A stretch of DNA of 27,171 bases from the NCBI GenBank assembly GCA_021151525.1, contig JAGKXD010000054.1:1-27171 (forward strand). Reading direction: 5' to 3'. The notes beneath the pieces were generated by a model, which was not told where the DNA came from, searched no databases, and worked only from the letters and a program-made list of their open reading frames with translations. The DNA is from Cellvibrionaceae bacterium. Lineage in GTDB: Bacteria; Pseudomonadota; Gammaproteobacteria; Pseudomonadales; Cellvibrionaceae. Positions 21,748-27,171 of the stretch are shown in pieces. A program made the position numbers and the translations under genes. Numbering within the stretch: the stretch's first letter is position 1; every line of letters begins with the position of its first letter.

Positions 21748-22923
21748 TTAGATTGAAGATGTCTCGTGAAAAGCCAGCTTCTGTTTATACATAAGCCCAT
21801 CGGCGGCATCTATGGCGGCTTCAAAAGCCTGCTCTCCAACGAATGCCTGAATTCCCCAAGAGATACTCAAGGCATTGTGAAGCGGGTCTAGCGGAGGCAG
21901 CGCTTTTAAGGCCTGTTGAATTTCCTGCATGCGTTGCTCAGCTTCCCTACTCGACAAATCAAACGAGACTATAACGAATTCATCGCCACCGTACCTACAC
22001 AGGTAGTCTTGCGCGCGCAAATGAGCCTTGACGGTGTGCGCCACCCGGCAGATTGCCTGATCTCCTAGTTGATGGCCGTAATTATCATTTATGGGCTTTA
22101 GGTCATTAATATCCAGCATGACTACCAACCCACTACGATTTCCAATAGACAACCCGCCCAAGGCATGGCGATTGAAACAGCCGGTTAAGGCATCTTGATG
22201 AGCGAGCATGGACATGTTATCCCGCTCGCTTTGCAAAACTCGATTTGCCCGCTCCAATTCCCCTTTCATGTTTACCGCAGCAATAATCAATAAGCTAAAG
22301 GCGAGCAGCACCTCAAAAATCAAATCAAAAATAGACTGGTACGCGAAATAGCAGTTATGAACCAACTCGCTAACATAAGGGCCGGAAAATAAGGAGCTGG
22401 CGCATAGCACGAAATTCAACATTAATAGCGCCAATGCAACCAACGCAGCCTTCTTTGCCCACACATAACTGATTGGCAAGGTCAAACGGTATAGCGCCAT
22501 CCAAGCAGGCAAAAGCGATGCAGTGAAGACATAAGCATGCAAGCTAAATCTGTTGCCAAAATAGGGATTGGAATAGGTTAAACACAGAGACCAAACCGCA
22601 ATGATTGCGGCGATTGGCCATATAAGCCGCCTAACGGCCACCTCTCGCTGTGGAAAGGTAGCAACGCCCAACCACAGTAGCGCGGCAAATATGTATTCCC
22701 CCGCAAAATAGAGCGGCTCCAAAAACGACAGTACAGGGAAAGAAAACACCAAATGCAGGCTCATTAGCGCCACCAACATGGCTAACCATGCCTGCCCCCA
22801 ACGCAAAAAATAGGTGCGCGATAAAACGCGAAAGAGCATCAGGAAAAGTAAAGTGATACCCAAGACTCCGAAGGTCTGGATAGTCTCACCTAAAATACTG
22901 AGTAAGGTGGTTGTTGGCTGCAC
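21748..22923 (-). CDS. Membrane-bound diguanylate cyclase (GGDEF)
   Basis: A 391-residue protein with a hydrophobic N-terminal half (about residues 12-215, six or more membrane segments) and a C-terminal GGDEF domain (about 235-385). The active site is intact: RYGGDEFVIV with GGDEF at 312-316, and DALTGCFNRHAL and MLDINDLKPINDNYGHQLGD before it. An RxxD inhibitory site (RAQD, 303-306) lies five residues before GGDEF, so product feedback by cyclic di-GMP is likely. A short coiled segment (GELERANRVLQSERDNM) links the halves. The membrane part is not one I can name with certainty. The start is GTG with GGAG 11 bases upstream. No partner gene is adjacent. Confidence 0.93.
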   Translation of the reverse strand: MQPTTTLLSILGETIQTFGVLGITLLFLMLFRVLSRTYFLRWGQAWLAMLVALMSLHLVFSFPVLSFLEPLYFAGEYIFAALLWLGVATFPQREVAVRRLIWPIAAIIAVWSLCLTYSNPYFGNRFSLHAYVFTASLLPAWMALYRLTLPISYVWAKKAALVALALLMLNFVLCASSLFSGPYVSELVHNCYFAYQSIFDLIFEVLLAFSLLIIAAVNMKGELERANRVLQSERDNMSMLAHQDALTGCFNRHALGGLSIGNRSGLVVMLDINDLKPINDNYGHQLGDQAICRVAHTVKAHLRAQDYLCRYGGDEFVIVSFDLSSREAEQRMQEIQQALKALPPLDPLHNALSISWGIQAFVGEQAFEAAIDAADGLMYKQKLAFHETSSI

Positions 22924-23048
22924 CTACAAAAACGCTCCATTACCAAGGCCACTTTCAATTGCGCTCTCGCGCTTAGGGAAATGAGTGACGCCATTTTCGT
23001 TGCCTTGAAGCATAGCCGATTATGAGTTTGCTCGACAAAAGTTTCCGT

Positions 23049-23846
23049 TTATTTCATCGCCGGAACCAACAGCTGCGGATCAACCCGCTCTTCAAACCAA
23101 TTCATCGCCCAATGCAAATGCGGGCCCGATGCTCTACCGGTTTGCCCCACAAGCGCAATCTCTTGTCCCTGCTGAATTTTGTCGCCCTCTTTCACCAGAA
23201 TTTTACTGAGATGAATAAACGTGGAAGACAGTCCGTGGCCGTGATCGATAATTAAGGTGCCGCCGGAAAGAAACATGTCGGGATGTACCAGAGTCACCAC
23301 ACCACCCACAGGTGCTTTAACCAAGGTTCCAACGGGCTTGGCAATATCAACGCCAAAATGTGGTGTTTTGGGGATACCGTTATAAACACGCTGACTGCCG
23401 TAAACACCACTAATAGGGCCAACTAAAGGCCACTGAAATGACTGCGCAAAAAACTCTAGCGGCAAATCAACTTTACGCGCATTTGCCACCAAGGCTGCTT
23501 CGCGGGCGATGCGTTCATCTTGTTCTTTATTCGGCTCAACAGTCGCTTGCGGAACGCCTTCCACTCGCTGAATATCGTAAGTGCGCGCTTTAACCGCAAA
23601 CTTATGCTGCTCGCTTTTACCTTTGGTAATTGTTGTTATAACCGCTGTAGCAGCTGCATCGCGCCCCAAACCAATTACAAATTTACCATCCTGAGTTAAG
23701 AGTAATTTGCGCTGTTTATATTCAACCTCAACGCCTGCGGGCACTTGCCCAATGATAACGGCACCCTGTTGCCATTCGCCTTTTATGGTGAGCGCAAAAG
23801 CTGGGGTTGATGCTAGCACCAATAAAAACGCGACCATTTTTTTCAT
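23049..23846 (-). CDS. Exported M23 (LytM-type) metallopeptidase
   Basis: A 265-residue protein with a signal peptide (MKKMVAFLLVLASTPAFA, likely cleavage after residue 18). An N-terminal beta domain (about 20-90) is followed by a charged linker (NKEQDERIAREAALVANARK) and a C-terminal peptidase domain (about 138-262). The zinc ligands are His163 and Asp167 (TPHFGVDIAK) and His245 in GPHLHWAMNW, with His243 also conserved, so it should be active. Family members cut peptidoglycan cross-bridges or peptides in the periplasm. GAGAAAA precedes the ATG. It lies between the cyclase gene and the pyk terminator and is probably its own transcription unit. Confidence 0.93.
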   Translation of the reverse strand: MKKMVAFLLVLASTPAFALTIKGEWQQGAVIIGQVPAGVEVEYKQRKLLLTQDGKFVIGLGRDAAATAVITTITKGKSEQHKFAVKARTYDIQRVEGVPQATVEPNKEQDERIAREAALVANARKVDLPLEFFAQSFQWPLVGPISGVYGSQRVYNGIPKTPHFGVDIAKPVGTLVKAPVGGVVTLVHPDMFLSGGTLIIDHGHGLSSTFIHLSKILVKEGDKIQQGQEIALVGQTGRASGPHLHWAMNWFEERVDPQLLVPAMK

Positions 23847-23896
23847 TGTAGTTTTCTCAAAAAATTGAAATATTTTTCAGCAAACAAAATTTACAC

Positions 23897-23935
23897 GCAT
23901 AAAAAAACGGCAGACAAGCTGCCGTTTTTTTATGC
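23897..23935 (-). terminator. Strong intrinsic terminator after pyk
   Basis: GCATAAAAAAACGGCAG (23897-23913) and CTGCCGTTTTTTTATGC (23919-23935) form a 17-bp perfect stem around ACAAG, with seven T on the minus strand. It begins 20 nt after the pyk stop and closes the eda-gap-pyk unit. Confidence 0.95.
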
Positions 23936-23955
23936 GCTTACTACAGCAAGTTAAC

Positions 23956-25389
23956 TTAAGCTACACGCAATACTTTCATAGTGTTAGTGCCGCCCAAAAC
24001 GGTAGTATCACCGTTGGAAACAATCACCAAATCACCTGATTCTACAACGCCTTTCTTTTTCAACAAATCAATGGCGCGTGCAAAATCTTCTGCACATGGA
24101 ACACCAGCAGTATCAAACGCAACTGGATGTACACCGCGATACAAAGCGACTTTACGCTGAGTACTCACGTGACGAGAGAAAGCGAAAATTGGCAACTGCG
24201 AACCAACACGTGACATCAAACGTGGTGTACTGCCAGATTCGGTCAAGCAGATAATCGCTTTAACGCCGTCCAAATGGTTTGCGGTAAACATAGCAGCTAA
24301 AGCAATTGACTCATCGATTGATTTAAATTCTTCATCAATGCGGTATTTATCAAAACTTGCTGTTGGATGCTGTTCTGCACCAAGGATAATACGCACCATT
24401 GCCTCAACAGTTTGCACTGGGTAGCTACCGGCAGCAGTCTCCGCAGACAACATCACAGCATCGGTACCATCCAACACAGCGTTAGCGACGTCGAATACTT
24501 CTGCGCGAGTTGGCAACGGGCTATTGATCATAGACTCCATCATTTGAGTCGCCGTGATCACCACTTTGTTCAATGCACGTGAACGCTCGATAATGCGCTT
24601 TTGCACACCAATCAACGCCGCATCGCCAATCTCAACCCCCAAGTCACCACGCGCAACCATCACTGCGTCAGATGCGCGAATAATGTCGTCGAGTGTTTCG
24701 TTGTCAGCAACGGCTTCCGCACGCTCAACTTTTGAAACCAAACCGGCACGACCGCCAGCTTCTTCCATCAATTTACGCGCGTAGTTCATATCTTCCGCAG
24801 AGCGCGGGAAAGATACAGCGAGATAATCCACATCGATTTCCGCTGCGGTTTTGATGTCAGCTTTATCTTTGTCAGTCAATGCTGGCGCAGTCAAACCACC
24901 GCCCTGACGGTTGATGCCTTTGTTGTTTGACAAAGGGCCACCAACGGCAGTTGTGGTGTAGATACGAGTACCTTCAATGCGATCAACTTTCAGCACAACA
25001 CGACCGTCATCGAGCAACAACATATCGCCTGGCTTGCAATCGTTTGGCAATTCTTTGTAGTCGATGCCTACTTGATCTTGGTTGCCAGCATCGCGCTCAA
25101 GCGATGCATCCAATACAAACTTGTCGCCAACATTCAAATGAATTTTGCCTTGGGCAAAACGCGCTACGCGAATTTTTGGACCTTGAAGGTCGCCCAATAC
25201 AGCAACATATTTGTTGTGCTTGGCAGCCAACTCGCGAACCATTTCCGCGCGACGTTTGTGGTCTTCAGGTGAACCGTGCGAGAAGTTCAAACGCACAACA
25301 TTCACACCGGCAAGAATCAACTGTTCTAAAACTTCGGGCGACTCTGAAGCCGGGCCGAGGGTACTGACGATTTTGGTACGTCTTAACAT
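23956..25389 (-). CDS. pyk: Pyruvate kinase
   Basis: A 477-residue glycolytic enzyme that transfers phosphate from phosphoenolpyruvate to ADP. The N-terminus MLRRTKIVSTLGPASESPEV is of the PykA (type II) form. Key parts are VVRLNFSHGSPEDH, VLGDLQGPKIRVARF, the catalytic Lys segment GLVSKVERAEAV, VMVARGDLGVEIGD and the signature VVITATQMMESMINSPLPTR. The C-terminal allosteric domain ends VIVSNGDTTVLGGTNTMKVL. AAGAGAAA lies before the ATG. It follows gap by 16 nt, and the strong terminator after it ends the unit. In Entner-Doudoroff bacteria this gene makes the second pyruvate per sugar. Confidence 0.97.
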   Translation of the reverse strand: MLRRTKIVSTLGPASESPEVLEQLILAGVNVVRLNFSHGSPEDHKRRAEMVRELAAKHNKYVAVLGDLQGPKIRVARFAQGKIHLNVGDKFVLDASLERDAGNQDQVGIDYKELPNDCKPGDMLLLDDGRVVLKVDRIEGTRIYTTTAVGGPLSNNKGINRQGGGLTAPALTDKDKADIKTAAEIDVDYLAVSFPRSAEDMNYARKLMEEAGGRAGLVSKVERAEAVADNETLDDIIRASDAVMVARGDLGVEIGDAALIGVQKRIIERSRALNKVVITATQMMESMINSPLPTRAEVFDVANAVLDGTDAVMLSAETAAGSYPVQTVEAMVRIILGAEQHPTASFDKYRIDEEFKSIDESIALAAMFTANHLDGVKAIICLTESGSTPRLMSRVGSQLPIFAFSRHVSTQRKVALYRGVHPVAFDTAGVPCAEDFARAIDLLKKKGVVESGDLVIVSNGDTTVLGGTNTMKVLRVA

Positions 25390-25405
25390 GATGATTTCTC
25401 TTTTA

Positions 25406-26413
25406 TTATTTAGCTGACATCAATGCGAGGGTGTTGTCCAACATGCGGTTAGAGAAGCCCCACTCGTTGTCGTACCAGCTCAATACTTTTACCCACTTGC
25501 CGTACACTTTGGTTTGCAATGAGTCGTAGTTTGAAGAGTGTGGGTTGTGGTTGAAGTCAACAGAAACCAAAGGCTCATCAACGTAAGCCAATACGCCTGG
25601 CATTTCGAGATCAGCCGCCTTACGCATTGCAGCGTTGATTGCATCAACAGAAACGTCTTTCTCTACCAACACGTTCAGGTCAACCAAAGAAACGTTGATG
25701 GTTGGAACGCGAACAGAAATACCATCCAACTTGCCTTTCAATTCTGGCAATACCAAACCTACTGCTTTTGCCGCACCGGTAGTGGTTGGAATCATAGATT
25801 GGGTTGCAGAACGAGCGCGGTAGATGTCTTTGTGGAATACGTCAGACAACACTTGGTCGTTGGTGTAAGCATGGATAGTGGTCATAGAACCTTGCACGAT
25901 ACCGAAGTTATCGTTCAACACTTTAGCGATAGGTGCCAAGCAGTTGGTGGTGCAAGATGCGTTAGAAATAATGGTGTCAGTTGCTTTCAACACGCTGTTG
26001 TTTACACCGAATACTACGGTTGCATCGACATCGGTACCTGGAGCAGAAATGATGACCTTTTTAGCACCAGCAGACAAATGCAAACCTGCTTTTTCTTTGC
26101 TGGTAAAAATACCGGTACATTCGTAAACAACGTCTACATTCAACTCGCCCCAAGGCAATTTAGCCGGGTCGCGCTCTGCGGTGATGCGAATTTCGTCACC
26201 GTTAACAAACATAGACGAACCTTCAAACTTAACAGTACCGTTAAAAACGCCATGTACTGAATCATATTTGGTGAGATGAGCATTCAAATGCGCATCACCC
26301 AAGTCGTTAATACCGACGATTTGGATGTGCTCGCGCTTGCCTGATTCATATAAGGCACGCAGTACGTTGCGACCGATACGACCATAACCGTTAATTGCCA
26401 CTCTGATAGTCAT
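25406..26413 (-). CDS. gap: Glyceraldehyde-3-phosphate dehydrogenase, type I
   Basis: A 335-residue NAD-type GAPDH. The Rossmann opening MTIRVAINGYGRIGRNVLRA, the catalytic Cys154 in SNASCTTNCLAP, and His181 in MTTIHAYTNDQ are all present. The C-terminal YDNEWGFSNRMLDNTLALM is canonical. It oxidises the glyceraldehyde 3-phosphate released by the KDPG aldolase next door. GGAGCAACAA precedes the ATG. The gene is well conserved in reading, with no oddity. It lies between eda (98 nt upstream) and pyk (16 nt downstream). The hairpin in the eda-gap gap may alter relative expression. Confidence 0.97.
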   Translation of the reverse strand: MTIRVAINGYGRIGRNVLRALYESGKREHIQIVGINDLGDAHLNAHLTKYDSVHGVFNGTVKFEGSSMFVNGDEIRITAERDPAKLPWGELNVDVVYECTGIFTSKEKAGLHLSAGAKKVIISAPGTDVDATVVFGVNNSVLKATDTIISNASCTTNCLAPIAKVLNDNFGIVQGSMTTIHAYTNDQVLSDVFHKDIYRARSATQSMIPTTTGAAKAVGLVLPELKGKLDGISVRVPTINVSLVDLNVLVEKDVSVDAINAAMRKAADLEMPGVLAYVDEPLVSVDFNHNPHSSNYDSLQTKVYGKWVKVLSWYDNEWGFSNRMLDNTLALMSAK

Positions 26414-26473
26414 TTGTTGCTCCTAAGTCAATTGTGGTACCCACTGCGGGGTATTCATCTTTTAAAATAAGTT

Positions 26474-26499
26474 CGCCCAAGGATTCGCATCCTTGGGCG
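26474..26499. repeat. Hairpin between eda and gap
   Basis: CGCCCAAGGAT (26474-26484) and ATCCTTGGGCG (26489-26499) are perfect 11-bp arms around TCGC. The T run (TTTTGTTGTT) follows on the plus strand only. On the minus strand, where the genes run, the next bases are AACTTATTTT, so it is at best a partial terminator or an mRNA processing/stability element. Confidence 0.7.
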
Positions 26500-26511
26500 T
26501 TTTGTTGTTAA

Positions 26512-27144
26512 TTAGCGTGGCAGGCTTGCTGCTTCGCGAGCCAAGCGCTCGATCTCATCCCAACGACCCGCTTTCATCAATTCTTTTGGTGCCATCCAAG
26601 TACCACCTACGCAAGCTACGTTTGGCAATGCCAAGTAGCTTGGCGCTTTTGCCAAATCAATACCGCCAGTTGGGCAGAAAGTGATTTGTGGCAATGGGCC
26701 ACCGATAGATTTCAACATAGGCACACCACCTGCGGCTTCCGCTGGAAAGAACTTCTGGTAAGTGAAACCTTGTACGTACAAATTCATCGCTTCAGTAGGA
26801 GTCGCAACACCCGCCAACAATGGAACTGGGCTCGCTTTAGCGGCTTCGATCAAAGCAGGGGTTGTGCCTGGGCTTACCAAAAAGGTAGAGCCAGCTTTTA
26901 CGGCTGCTTCCAAATCTTTTGGAGTGATGATGGTGCCAGCACCGATTACCGCGTCTGCAGGCAAAGCCTCAACCATGGCGGTAATGGCATCTAACGCACA
27001 AGGAGTACGCAGGGTGATTTCCAATACCTTCAAGCCGCCAGCGTAAAGCGCTTTAGCCAGAGGGACGGCGTCTTCAATGCGCTCAACAACCATTACCGGT
27101 ACTACCGGCGCCACTTTCAGAATTTGATCTATGGATAAAGCCAC
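26512..27144 (-). CDS. eda: KDPG/KHG aldolase (2-dehydro-3-deoxy-phosphogluconate aldolase)
   Basis: A 210-residue class I aldolase that splits 2-keto-3-deoxy-6-phosphogluconate to pyruvate and glyceraldehyde 3-phosphate, the last step of the Entner-Doudoroff pathway. The Schiff-base Lys131 is in GFTYQKFFPAEAAGG; the catalytic Glu42 is in VLEITLRT. GAGTIITPKDLEAAVKAGST, FLVSPGTTPALI, LLAGVATPTEAM and FCPTGGIDLAKAPSYLALPN are family marks. The start is GTG with GAGGAAAACACA upstream, a good ribosome-binding site. It is the first of the eda-gap-pyk group, and other pathway genes probably lie beyond the window end. Confidence 0.96.
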   Translation of the reverse strand: MALSIDQILKVAPVVPVMVVERIEDAVPLAKALYAGGLKVLEITLRTPCALDAITAMVEALPADAVIGAGTIITPKDLEAAVKAGSTFLVSPGTTPALIEAAKASPVPLLAGVATPTEAMNLYVQGFTYQKFFPAEAAGGVPMLKSIGGPLPQITFCPTGGIDLAKAPSYLALPNVACVGGTWMAPKELMKAGRWDEIERLAREAASLPR

Positions 27145-27171
27145 TGTGTTTTCCTCACTTAAGATAAATAC

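Noticed and set aside
24927..25367. 146-residue open frame antisense to pyk
   Set aside because: Wholly inside pyk and rich in Cys/Gln/His; no ribosome-binding site.
25538..26260. 240-residue open frame antisense to gap
   Set aside because: Gln/Cys/His/Arg-rich, no family marks; a codon-bias shadow of the highly expressed gap gene.

Overview
The window reads as chromosomal DNA of a gammaproteobacterium close to Pseudomonas. The proteins resemble the Pseudomonas/Cellvibrionaceae type, and the order alaS-lysC-csrA-tRNA-Ser(GCU) is the one known from Pseudomonas. A Cellvibrio-like genus is my best guess, as inference only. Base composition is moderate, with AT-richer stretches around 4.0-6.0 kb and 10.0-13.3 kb. 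I see no transposase, integrase, phage gene or CRISPR array.

Layout: 0.08-1.9 kb holds tRNA-Ala(GGC), with a near-consensus promoter and a terminator, and gltX. 2.0-3.1 kb is a two-gene unit of a peroxiredoxin-like protein and an ECF-type sigma factor with no visible anti-sigma gene. 3.1-5.3 kb (minus strand) is an accessory cluster of EVE-domain, SRPBCC, GyrI-like and VOC genes, all small-molecule or modified-base binding folds. 5.3-5.9 kb is gene-poor with hairpins and one small ORF of 57 residues. 6.0-8.4 kb is a persulfide-response operon: BigR/SqrR-type ArsR repressor, rhodanese-DUF2892, TauE/SafE exporter and ETHE1-type persulfide dioxygenase, behind a perfect AT-rich palindrome that touches a sigma-70 promoter. 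8.5-13.3 kb is a lipopolysaccharide-core region: DUF6165, waaC and a CDP-glycerol glycerophosphotransferase-like protein on plus, converging with a GT4/GT9 pair on minus.

13.4-16.4 kb is valS, which carries a small in-frame insertion able to fold into GGA-displaying hairpins. Then, all on minus, come tRNA-Ser, csrA, lysC, alaS, a Trm112-like gene, a membrane diguanylate cyclase, an exported M23 peptidase, and eda-gap-pyk, a lower Entner-Doudoroff/glycolytic unit closed by a strong terminator.

Most of the window is housekeeping. The parts that merit a second look are the hairpin insertion in valS and the matching GGA sites in the csrA leader, the redoxin/sigma pair, the persulfide operon, the orphan small ORF, a 36-bp perfect palindrome after the persulfide operon, and the glycerophosphotransferase-like gene in an LPS locus. 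All product calls come from reading translated proteins and motifs by eye; no database search was run.
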